A stretch of 64,000 bases of DNA. Source: Saussurea involucrata (lineage: Eukaryota; Streptophyta; Magnoliopsida; Asterales; Asteraceae). The DNA lies in contig CM066319.1 in NCBI GenBank assembly GCA_033807775.1, forward strand, positions 138,496,983 to 138,560,982. The letters run 5' to 3'. Positions within the stretch are counted from its first letter, which is position 1; each line of letters begins with the position of its first letter. Both the position numbers and the translations under genes were made by a program. Of the stretch, positions 22,030 through 31,732 are shown in pieces. Under the pieces are notes generated by a model that did no database searches, had not been told where the DNA came from, and saw only the letters and a program-made list of their open reading frames with translations.

Positions 22030-23227
22030 TGGACTGTGTGAAAAAGAACCCAAAAGAGTAAAGAAGGGTCAACATGCATTATTCACTGTCTTACTCGTGT
22101 TTTTCTAAGTATGGATGTCATCATCAAATAGGGGGAGATTGTTGGGTCATCAAGATTTGAAGATGACCTCATGATCTCCTTTTATACTTTGAAAAACATT
22201 TTATACTTAGAGAAATTTTGGATGCATGGTTCTTTGTAATGGCTTGTACAAGATAGCAATTGTTTGGTGAAGTCAAAGATCAACCAAAAGTCAAGATTGA
22301 AGATTCTCTCATTGTGGAAGTGAAAGATCTTTTCTCATCACATACAAGTCATTGTCCACCGATGGTGTTCACACACATCGGTGGACACATCTCCACCGAA
22401 ATTTCTCTCTGTTTCGGCCAAAGAATCCCACCGATGGAAGTCCAATTTCGGTGGGATCTCAAAGAAGTCTCAAAGATGTTTTTCCTCCAAAGATGATGTC
22501 ACATATCCCAAAGATGATGTCACATATCTCAAAGATGTGTCACATATTACAAGGCTATCATCGGTGGGATCTCAAAGAAGTTTCAAAGATGCTTTCTCCA
22601 AAGATGTGTCACATATCCCAAGCTTCCTTCGGTGGTGCAATCTTTAGAAGACAAATTGAGAAGATATTTTCTACATGGATAAAGTGACATTTTGTCTTGT
22701 TATCCATTTTCATGCAAAGCTCTTTTCTCATGCATGGGCTCTTCTGACTGTACCTTGTAAAAGGTGACAAGGACTTCACAACTCTCCAGAAGTCAACATC
22801 CTCAGCAAGTGTGAAGATGACAAGTGTCCCAAGCATTCAATGTTTGCACACTCCTTGTCACTATAAAAGGAAGACCTCTCCATGCAGAAAAGAAAGACAT
22901 CTTGAGAGACTTTGAAGATTACTGTGTGCTCTTGATATTCTACGCAAACTGGAAGATTTCTCTAAGTGCAAGAATTTCCAGTTTGCTTGAAAAACTTTAT
23001 AGCTTTGTTCTAAGTGTTCTTAGTTATTTTGTTAGTATACTTTGTGTAAGATTGTTAGAATAGTTTATCTGTTCTTTTCCGCAACAGTCTTAAGTTTTCT
23101 ATGTGTAATTCTTGTTGAAAGATTTTCAATATAAAGAATTAAAATTGTGAAAATTTTGAGTATTGTATTCAACCCCCCCCCCCCCCCCCCCCTTCTACAA
23201 TACTTGGTTAGCCATCTGGGACTAACA
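22030..23227 (+). mobile_element. 5'-truncated copia copy: 3' internal end plus LTR
   Basis: From ATGGACTGTGTG at 22030 the sequence matches the end of the copia element at 29287 onward, including the tract AAATAGGGGGAGAT. The LTR runs 22140-23227 (TGTTGGGTCA...GGGACTAACA). Everything upstream is missing; the left border joins gypsy LTR sequence with ATG as possible microhomology. The LTR holds a C20 run (23173-23192), a TATAAAAGG box near 22863 and the 11-bp-stem hairpin at 22354-22386. Confidence 0.9.
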
Positions 23228-23508
23228 GTATATATATACTAAAAAAATTCTTTTAATTAACATATTATATTATTTAATTTTTTTACTATCTTGGTTGTGT
23301 TAATTAATATTTTATATTACTATAAATTTGTTTCAATAATATATGAAATATTGTAATTGGTTATTTTCTTAAGATGTCCTTTTTGGTAATTTTACATGTT
23401 TATTAACTAGTTTTTGCCAAACATGACTTATCCAATAGCTAGCTTATCAGTTAACAGCTAATTTATCAGTAATCAACTAGCTTATCAGCTAGTTTGTCAA
23501 ACATAACC
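23228..23508 (-). mobile_element. Truncated Tourist-like MITE
   Basis: The right end, read on the minus strand, is GGTTATGTTTGACAAACTAG followed by AT-rich sequence. It matches the left end of the MITE at 60575 and continues similarly for about 200 bp. TAA follows at 23509, as in PIF/Harbinger target sites. The other end is cut off at 23228 by the copia LTR. Bases 23509-23681 hold nothing I recognise. Confidence 0.65.
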
Positions 23509-23681
23509 TAATATAAGAATGAGTGTGAGTGACCCACACGCCCCCAAGAGTTATTTTTCTATTTATTTTCTGATTTTGGATCTTAGAGTTAGTTTTCAAC
23601 CTTCATATAAGGTCATTTTATATGAGTTATTTTTTATGTTAGAACCATATTAAATCATGAATCGATAATGTAAAAAATTAA

Positions 23682-25510
23682 GGAGCCGTTTACCAAACGC
23701 TTACCTGGGTAAGCGTTTATCGGTAAAATTCAACACTATCATTTATTAGCGGGTAATATTTTTCCGCCAAAACGGTATTGTATGCAACAATTTCCTTGGT
23801 AAGCGCCAACCATGGTAAGATTCTTCCCCCTCACTTACCGGGTAATGTAATAACCGGGTCATTTTTGTAAATAAGATATTTTGGTGGGTGTGTAGTGTGA
23901 AGGAGGAAACATTGGTGGCCCTTGTGAGAATATAGAAAATACGGTTAAATCCCTAAAACCCTTCATTTTTCCTCATTTAGTACGGTGCGACTAGGGTAAG
24001 GATACCTTGTGGAGCAACAATTCAATTTTGAGAAGGAAAGATTGGATTTGGGAGCTAAGGTTTGGACAATCATCATCCTTTTCAAGGTAATCTCCTCCTC
24101 TTTCATCTCTTAAATCTAATCAGAAATGTTGGGAGTAGTGGGGATTTAATATCTTTTGTATTTCACTCAAAAGAGACCATTGTGGTCTGTGTGTTTATTT
24201 AGCTAAATCAATGTGGAAATCGGAGGGAATAGTTTGCTAATCATCTAGAAATAATACCTCTTCGCTTGTTGTGGGTTAAAGCAAGTCTCGTGTTGATCTG
24301 TGGATTTGATTAAACTATTCGATGTGGAATCGCTCGGTAAAACCCTGTTGTCCAGAAATCGCTCTATCCGGAAACCCTTGGGAGTCCGGAAGAGATTTCC
24401 CGGAAAAATGTCGAGCAATCCGGAAGGAGTCCGGAATGTGCCGGATTCCGGAAGTGTCCGGAATGTACCGGATTCCGGAAGAGTCAGGATGTGCGTGTCC
24501 GGAAAAGTGAGATCCGGATATTTCCAGACTGTTTGTGTTCGAAAAAGGGACCGGTATCCAGACTCTGTGTGGCTGTGAGACTTTGGGAATGCCTTGGGGT
24601 TCGGGGTGTTATGTGGGTAGTTGAGTGACTTATCCACTCTTGTGTGTGTTGGTGCAAATGTAGGTTCGGATAAAGGATAGCAGTCGCGAGTAAGAACACT
24701 TAGCGTGAACACCAGGTGAGTCTTTCTAAACTGAAGCTTTATCGATACTCGAATTTATTACTTGTACCGATATATTGAATTACATGATTTATGTTGTTTT
24801 AGATATGCATGAACAAAGCGTGTAAATTATTTTATGGATATGCGCGAGACATGTGAGAATTTAATATGGATATATGGGGAGTGTGTCCCATGCAGGATAT
24901 ATGAATTCGTTTCATATGATCACTGAGAGCGGGTGTGTGCCCTAACGCGTTGTCACAGGTGTGTACGTGACTAAGTGTGATCCGTTAATATGTGTTGTGG
25001 GTGTACTTAAACTGACAAAGGTGTAACTGTTTATAAATACTTATAAACTCTCTTTAGTTGATAATTAAGGCGTGGTGTTGGTAGCAAGAGGGATCTCACT
25101 AGACCTCATGGTCTAACCCTCGCTTTTCAAAACTAAAACCTTTTCACGTAAGTAGGTGGCCGAGAGCTCGTTTAGAGGAAATGGCAAGACTTGAGTTGGA
25201 GCTTGTGTATAGAAGGATTAGAAGACTTTCCCTTTTTATTTTTTGTAGTTATGTTCTCAGCTGTAGTTAGGGTTATTTCCACGAACCCAGTTGTGTAATC
25301 TTGGTAGTGCGACTATGTTGGGCCATTTTGGCGTTTTTAATTAAAGAAGTAGCTTTTGGCATGCTCGTTTGGTGTGTGTTGTTACAGGTAAGACTCTCGG
25401 TATTTGCCTTAGCTCTTATCGGGTAAGATTCTTGGTCATTGTCATACTCATCCGGTAAGGTAATGTGACTGCTAAGCGCTTAATCGGATAAGCGTTTGGT
25501 AAACGGCCCC
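23682..25510. mobile_element. PIF/Harbinger (Tourist-like) MITE split by a gypsy LTR
   Basis: Terminal inverted repeats GGAGCCGTTTACCAAACGC and, at the right end on the minus strand, GGGGCCGTTTACCAAACGC. TAA flanks both sides (23679-23681 and 25511-25513). Without the LTR at 23846 and one copy of its target site, the MITE is about 283 bp. A second copy of its right half follows the LTR at 37086-37209. Confidence 0.85.
23846..25386 (+). repeat. Gypsy solo LTR (Tekay-like) in the MITE
   Basis: 1,541 bp, TGTAATAACC...TTGTTACA, between GGTAA repeats (23841-23845 and 25387-25391). The same-length copy at 35545-37085 is also followed by GGTAA and the same MITE half. It contains a CCGGA array (24350-24530), three short hairpins (24874-24971), the CACTAG hairpin (25101-25114) and a TTTTCACGTAAG motif. 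Confidence 0.9.
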
Positions 25511-25530
25511 TAAGTCTCAATATTTGACGT

Positions 25531-26612
25531 TGTTGGGTCATCAAGATTTGAAGATGACCTCATGATCTCCTTTTATACTTTGAAAAACATTTTATACTTA
25601 GAGAAAATTTGGATGCATGGTTCTTTGTAATGGCTTGTACAAGATAGCAAATGTTTGGTGAAGTCAAAGATCAACCAAAGTCAAGATTAAAGATTCTCTC
25701 ATTGTGGAAGTGAAAGATCCTTTCTCAACACATACAAGTCATTGTCCACCGATGGTGTTCTCACACATCGGTGGACACATCTCCACCGAAATTACTCTCT
25801 GTTTCGGCCAAAGAATCCCACCGATGGAAGTCCAATTTTGGTGGGATCTCAAAGAAGTCTCAAATATGTTTTTCCTCCAAAGATGATGTCACATATCCCA
25901 AAGATGATGTCACATATCTCAAAGATGTGTCACATATTACAAGGCTATCATCGGTGGGATCTCAAAGAAGTTTCAAAGATGCTTTCTCCAAAGATGTGTC
26001 ACATATCCCAAGCTTCCTTCGGTGGTGCAATCTTTAGAAGACAAATTGAGAAGATATTTTCTACATGGATAAAGTGACATTTTGTCTTGTTATCCATTTT
26101 CATGCAAAGCTCTTTTCTCATGCATGGGCTCTTCTGACTGTACCTTGTAAAAAGGTGACAAGGACTTCACAACTCTCCAGAAGTCAACATCCTCAGCAAG
26201 TGTGAAGATGACAAGTGTCCCAAGCATTCAATGTTTGCACACTCCTTGTCACTATAAAAGGAAGACCTCTCCATGCAGAAAAGACACACATCTTGAGAGA
26301 CTTGAAGATTACTGTGTGCTCTTGATATTCTACGCAAACTGGAAGATTTCTCTAAGTGCAAGAATTTCCAGTTTGCTTGAAAAACTTTATAGCTTTGTTC
26401 TAAGTGTTCTTAGTTATTTTGTTAGTATACTTTGTGTAAGATTGTTAGAATAGTTTATCTGTTCTTTTCCGCAACAGTCTTAAGTTTTCTATGTGTAATT
26501 CTTGTTGAAAGATTTTCAATAATAGAATTAAAATTGTGAAAATTTTGAGTATTGTATTCAACCCCCCCCCCCCCCCTTCTACAATACTTGTTATAGCCAT
26601 CTGGGACTAACA
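25531..26612 (+). repeat. 5' LTR of the copia element
   Basis: TGTTGGGTCA...GGGACTAACA, 1,082 bp. It contains the hairpin 25744-25776, three to four tandem GATGTCACATAT units (25882-25935) and a C15 run (26562-26576). Confidence 0.95.
26253..26261 (+). promoter_or_regulatory. TATA box in the copia 5' LTR
   Basis: TATAAAAGG, conserved in all three LTR copies (near 22863, 26253 and 30119). It lies about 360 bp before the end of the LTR, a normal place for the U3 core promoter. Confidence 0.6.
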
Positions 26613-26614
26613 AG

Positions 26615-26626
26615 TGGTATCAGAGC
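26615..26626 (+). other. Copia primer binding site
   Basis: TGGTATCAGAGC two bases after the 5' LTR; complementary to the 3' end of initiator Met-tRNA. Confidence 0.9.
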
Positions 26627-26657
26627 AGAAAGTTTAATTCCATAAACTTGATCTGCG

Positions 26658-28021
26658 ATGGCTGCCTCCTCTTCCTCTACTGTTGAAAACTCTTTTCAAA
26701 ATAACTTTTCTGAAAATGGCTCCATTTCAAAACCTCCTAAGTTCAATGCTAACAACTTCTCTTTGTGGAAAAGCCGCATGATGCTGTTCATGGAAGGAGT
26801 GGATACTAGATATCCAACCATTCTCCAAGAGGGACCCTTTATCCCCAGAGTTTGGGCTCGCTATGAAACGCAGAAGCCTGGTAAAGAAACCATGGAAAAA
26901 GATAATTCTGATGATTCGTCTGATGAAGAAAAATCTGCTGCTACTGGTCGTTACATTCTTAAAAATCCTAAGAAATACACTGATGAGGAAAAACGGCTTG
27001 TGTCTCTTGATTCTAAAGTTAGAACTATCATTGCTCTCTCTCTCTTCCTGATGAAGTGTACCACTCTCTGGTAAATCTCTCTACTGCCAAAGAGATGTGG
27101 TCCACTCTGTGTGTTTTGTACGAAGGTACAAATGAAGTTAAAAAGAGCAGAAAGATTGCTCTTGTTAGAAATTATGAACTCTTTGCTTTTGAAAAAGGAG
27201 AATCTCTTCCTAGCTTCTATAATCGCTTCAACTCTCTTTTAAATGATCTTAAGTTGTTGGGCAAAGTCTATGATAATGAGGAAGTCTTGTGCAAGTTCAT
27301 GGATTGTCTTCCAGATTTTTAGGAAAATATATGTACTTGCATCAAAACTACCAAGGACCTTGAGTTCATGCCCTTGACTGTTCTTTATGGAACTCTTTTC
27401 AACTATGAGCAGACGAAACTGCATAAGTTTATAAAGAACTCTTCTCTAGCTCTCCTAAGTGACTCTTCCAAAAAGGCTAAGTGTTTTCCAAAAATCACCT
27501 ACCCATCTGACTCTGACCATAATAGTCAAGAAGATCCCAATGATCATTCAGAAGCATATCTTAGTGATGCTAAGGATGAATGTGAGGAAACTTCAGCTGA
27601 TAATTTATCTGATGAGATGGCCATGTTGGATGGGTACTCTAAATCCAAATCTCATCTCCGTTCTGTAAAATCTAAGTTTGGTAGAAAATCCTCCTCTTCT
27701 CTCTCCAAACATTCTTCCTTGGACAAATCTAATGAGGAATGTTTTAACTGTGGTAAAAAGGGTCATTTTGCTTCTGAGTGCAGAAGTAAACTTCTTGAAG
27801 GACCCAAAACTTCTTCCTCGGGCCGATTTTCCTCAAAATCGGAAAGATCCAAACATGATTCCTCCAATCTCTCCTCTTCTGCTCATTCTGACCGGGCTGA
27901 AAGGTACAAGGAAAAATACAAGAGAGAAAAGGAAAGAAATGACAGACTTGTCAGAAATGCAAAGGGTCTGCCTGCTAAAACTCATGATTTGGCAGATGAA
28001 CCCACATCTGAAAGCGAATGA
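26658..28021 (+). pseudogene. Copia Gag, broken by a frameshift and a stop
   Basis: ATG at 26658 opens a copia-type Gag: KFNANNFSLWKSRMMLFMEG (start of the Gag domain), then an acidic insert (NSDDSSDEEKS). A CT-repeat length change near 27040 shifts the frame; it resumes as DEVYHSLVNLSTAKEMW and KFMDCLPDF, with a TAG at 27320. The last part (27323-28021) is acidic and Ser-rich and has the CCHC zinc knuckle CFNCGKKGHFASEC at about 27740-27780, then a Lys/Arg/Glu coiled region. Gag would form the particle and bind element RNA. The Gag length and acidic inserts resemble SIRE/Maximus-type copia elements. Confidence 0.85.
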
Positions 28022-28633
28022 CACCTCAAAAGTCTGTTTCATGGCCAAGAAAAATAACATGGATGATTCAGAAGGCCACACCTCCTCAACTGCTCGTGTA
28101 TCAGCTAAGTGTCTCCCCACCTCATCACATGTACATCCATTTCTATCTCTCTCTGATGCTGAAAAGATTGAAGCATTTAATTCCTTATCTATTGTCTTTA
28201 GATGATGCATCCTTCTCTTCCAACTCATGCAAAATATTTTCTATCTCTGAAAAAGGAAAGTATCTGGGTGCCAATTTTTTTTTAAAAAGAAATCCTTCAC
28301 TTTTTCTAAAAATACCTATGTGTCTTCTTCTACCGATTCTATTCACAGTTCTGTGTATCTCAAAATGTCCTTTTCAAAGGAAAAGTTTTTGGTCCTCCCA
28401 AAATTTGAAAAATGTATTTTAGGTGTTGCACCCCAAATCTTTGTGTCCTCATCAAATTCTTGAGGACATTTTTTAAAAGCAAAAATAAAGAAAAATATCA
28501 CAATTCTAAAAAGATCCTTCTTTATAGAAAATGTTATTTCTGTGGTGATACTTCTCTTGTTGCCAAAGACTGTCCAATTCTTTTCCGTCTAACCCAAAAG
28601 GACCCACCTTCCAAATGGGTACCTAGAAAATAA
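28022..28633 (+). pseudogene. Remnant of the gag-pol junction with a second Cys-rich knuckle
   Basis: After the Gag stop, open fragments remain. The one at 28412-28633 ends with CYFCGDTSLVAKDC and KWVPRK. A knuckle plus KWVPK is typical of the stretch between Gag and protease in SIRE-like copia elements. No protease or integrase follows, so an internal deletion removed pol. Confidence 0.5.
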
Positions 28634-29396
28634 ATTCTTTGTGATTACAGATTTTGAGCTGGGCAAATGGATCTATGTGAACAAGTGAGAAAGTTGACAA
28701 AACCTTAGAATTCTTTACTCTCATGACATCATAAGCATGATGATGTCATTCTCATGACATCACCATCTCCAATCTCTTAAAATTCCATTTCTTTTCTAAA
28801 CCTCACCACCGAAATTTTCCTTAACCACCGAACCAAAAATTCATCATCTTCCACCAAATATTCTTTTTCACCACCTTTTCTCTCTCCTCCATCAATCAAC
28901 TCCAAGACAATAGCAATCCATCTTTTTGTGATGACACGTATGCATCCTTAAACATTGCATGCATTTCTCTTCTTTTCTTGATCATCTTTATCACCTCCTT
29001 TTCTTTCACTTTCAAGAAACCACTCATCTCCATCTTCAGAACCCCATTCCACCGAACCTGCATGCTCTTCCAACGAAATTGCAACTTGTAGCAACTAATT
29101 CCCAAGGACACCATCCCATTCTTCTAACCTTCCACCGAAATTTAAATTCGGTGGAACCCCTCTAATTCGGTGGAACCCTTCAAATTCGGTGGAACCCTTC
29201 ACAGACACACCACCGATTCCACCGATTCCAAACCTTTCCATCTTGCCATGCACCAAACCTTCCCACCGATTCCACACAAAAAAAAATGGACTGTGTGAAA
29301 AAGAACCCAAAAGAGTAAAGAAGGGTCAACATGCATTATTCACTGTCTTACTCATGTTTTTCTAAGTATGGATGTCATCATCAAATAGGGGGAGAT
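28634..29396 (+). other. Copia 3' non-coding region with a CCACCGA/TCGGTGG cluster
   Basis: There is no coding signal. Between about 28800 and 29275 CCACCGA or its complement occurs more than ten times, including a palindromic pair CCACCGAAATTT / AAATTCGGTGG near 29131-29153. The same heptamer recurs in the LTRs. The region ends in the polypurine tract TAGGGGGAGAT. Confidence 0.6.
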
Positions 29397-30475
29397 TGTT
29401 GGGTCATCAAGATTTGAAGATGACCTCGTGATCTCCTTTTATACTTTGAAAAACATTTTATACTTAGAGAAATTTTGGATGCATGGTTCTTTGTAATGGC
29501 TTGTACAAGATAGCAATTGTTTGGTGAAGTCAAAGATCAACCAAAAGTCAAGATTGAAGATTCTCTCATTGTGGAAGTGAAAGATCTTTTCTCATCACAT
29601 ACAAGTCATTGTCCACCGATGGTGTTCACACACATCGGTGGACACATCTCCACCGAAATTTCTCTCTGTTTCGGCCAAAGAATCCCACCGATGGAAGTCC
29701 AATTTCGGTGGGATCTCAAAGAAGTCTCAAAGATGTTTTTCCTCCAAAGATGATGTCACATATCCCAAAGATGATGTCACATATCTCAAAGATGTGTCAC
29801 ATATTACAAGGCTATCATCGGTGGGATCTCAAAGAAGTTTCAAAGATGCTTTCTCCAAAGATGTGTCACATATCCCAAGCTTCCTTCGGTGGTGCAATCT
29901 TTAGAAGACAAATTGAGAAGATATTTTCTACATGGATAAAGTGACATTTTGTCTTGTTATCCATTTTCATGCAAAGCTCTTTTCTCATGCATGGGCTCTT
30001 CTGACTGTACCTTGTAAAAGGTGACAAGGACTTCACAACTCTCCAGAAGTCAACATCCTCAGCAAGTGTGAAGATGACAAGTGTCCCAAGCATTCAATGT
30101 TTGCACACTCCTTGTCACTATAAAAGGAAGACCTCTCCATGCAGAAAAGAAAGACATCTTGAGAGACTTTGAAGATTACTGTGTGCTCTTGATATTCTAC
30201 GCAAACTGGAAGATTTCTCTAAGTGCAAGAATTTCCAGTTTGCTTGAAAAACTTTATAGCTTTGTTCTAAGTGTTCTTAGTTATTTTGTTAGTATACTTT
30301 GTGTAAGATTGTTAGAATAGTTTATCTGTTCTTTTCCGCAACAGTCTTAAGTTTTCTATGTGTAATTCTTGTTGAAAGATTTTCAATAATAGAATTAAAA
30401 TTGTGAAAATTTTGAGTATTGTATTCAACCCCCCCCCCCTTCTACAATACTTGTTATAGCCATCTGGGACTAACA
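29397..30475 (+). repeat. 3' LTR of the copia element
   Basis: 1,079 bp, with a C11 run (30429-30439) and a hairpin at 29611-29643. Most variants match the copy at 22140 rather than the 5' LTR, but its last ~100 bp match the 5' LTR. Confidence 0.95.
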
Positions 30476-30695
30476 GACGTTAATATTTTTGACGAGAAAA
30501 GAAATAAGTAGAGGTATATTTTGCAACGGGGCAGGCCTATTATGGTCCAAGTGGGGTCCCGTGCATCCGTTCAGCTAATTTTTGCAAGTATAATTCTTTT
30601 TGTGGTATGAAAGGTGCACCCTCTAAAAGGGGTGCTCCAGGATATTAAGTTGTTGTTTGTTTTTTTTAAAATGAGTTGAATCTAAGTTCTTATTT
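30476..30695 (+). repeat. Duplicated flank of the MITE insertion site (copy 1)
   Basis: This matches 37222-37441 almost base for base (GACGTTAATATTTTTGACGAG, then GGTGCACCC and CTCCAGGATATTAAG). It ends at TCTTATTT, where LTR sequence begins abruptly. No gene is seen in it. Confidence 0.85.
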
Positions 30696-30785
30696 AATCT
30701 TGCTAGTGCGACTATGTTGGGCCATTTTGGCGTTTTGAATTAAAGAAGTAGCTTTTGGCATGCTCGTTTGGTGTGGGTTGTTATA
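30696..30785 (+). repeat. Truncated 5' LTR (last 90 bp) of the gypsy element
   Basis: AATCTTGCTAGTGCG...GGTTGTTATA equals the last 90 bp of the LTR at 35545-37085. A primer site TGGTATCAGAGC follows at 30788-30799, so this is the inner end of a 5' LTR whose first ~1,450 bp are missing at a recombination junction. Confidence 0.85.
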
Positions 30786-31629
30786 GTTGGTATCAGAGCG
30801 CTAGTTTAAGGGATTTTGATGACCGGATGAGCCTAAACTTAAATTGTGGAGTAGGAGGACACAACTGAGAAATAGGAAGCCTTTAGGGAAGACCTTGATC
30901 ACCGAGAACTTAGGACGACGGTAGTGAGGACTCTCATGTAAGGTAAATTCAAATCACATTTGGCCAATGTCATTATGAATTTACAGGTGCATGGGTGTGC
31001 TTGATTACTGTTGTTCAGATGATCGATGGAGGGGGTAGTGTGTAGAGAGTGGTGGTTGTGTGTGGAGAGTGGTGGTAGTGTGTAGAGATTGGTGGTAGTG
31101 TATAGAGTTCTTACCTTGCAAGATCGTTCATGGTATGAGTGATGACACCATCTAGAAGGAGTATTGTTTGAATTGTGGGTGGTCGTGTGAGGTAGAATCT
31201 CTTGGGTTCATAAGGGAAGAATAATTGATTGGAGGTGAGCTCCTAATTTCTGATGATTCTTCATTCTAGGAATTTTAGATGTCGATGAATTGTGATCTTG
31301 AGAGTTTCAACTCAAGAATCGGGTAGTAGAAATGTGTTTTCTTACTCTCTAGTCAGTGGAAGAATGGCAAGGGTGGTTGAGAAAAGGTAGACGTGTTGGT
31401 TGGTAATATGAGGCGAGGATAGGATGCAAAGGGGCGTACGAGTATGTGGGGGAGGCACCGATACCAAAAGTTGTTGCAAATGTGAGAAAACCTGATGGTT
31501 TGGTTGGAAGTAGAGCACCAGTGTTGAATTGCTGTGAACGTCAACGGTTGACCTTACTTGAGCGAATAGTCTTCAATGTAAAGTGAGTCATGCATTGTAT
31601 TTTCAAACAAGTTACATGAGTCCTTCATG

Positions 31630-31732
<103 letters not shown>

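Larger units (their letters stand above)
18176..22030 (-). repeat. 5' LTR of the minus-strand gypsy element, interrupted and truncated
   Basis: Begins TGTAACACCCC next to the primer site. It continues to 18915, resumes at 21197 after a nested solo LTR, and stops at about 22030, where copia sequence takes over inside ATGGACTGTGTG. The right part (21890-22030) has repeated CACTCTCGCTGTCACTTTCGC blocks. It carries the wobble-paired CACTAG hairpin (18511-18524) and GGGGGAGACCC (18610). The distal end of the LTR is lost. Confidence 0.75.
25531..30475 (+). mobile_element. Non-autonomous Ty1/copia element, gag only (SIRE-like features)
   Basis: LTRs 25531-26612 and 29397-30475 enclose 2.8 kb with perfect target duplications GACGT (25526-25530 and 30476-30480). 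The interior has a Met-tRNA primer site, a broken gag and a non-coding tail ending in a polypurine tract (29384-29395). Protease, integrase and RT are absent. The 3' LTR is more like the separate copy at 22140 than its own 5' LTR. Confidence 0.95.

Noticed and set aside
22352..22687. 111-residue plus-strand frame found three times (22352, 25742, 29609)
   Set aside because: It sits in the U3 part of the three copia LTRs upstream of the TATA box and over the GATGTCACATAT and CCACCGA repeats. Recurrence is due to LTR duplication.
24245..24712. 155-residue minus-strand open frame, repeated at 35943-36410, and overlapping plus-strand frames
   Set aside because: Both lie wholly inside copies of one LTR, over the CCGGA-rich array, so the sequence identity comes from the LTR. 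Pro/Thr/Ser-rich composition follows from the repeat. No domain, and no sign of selection visible.
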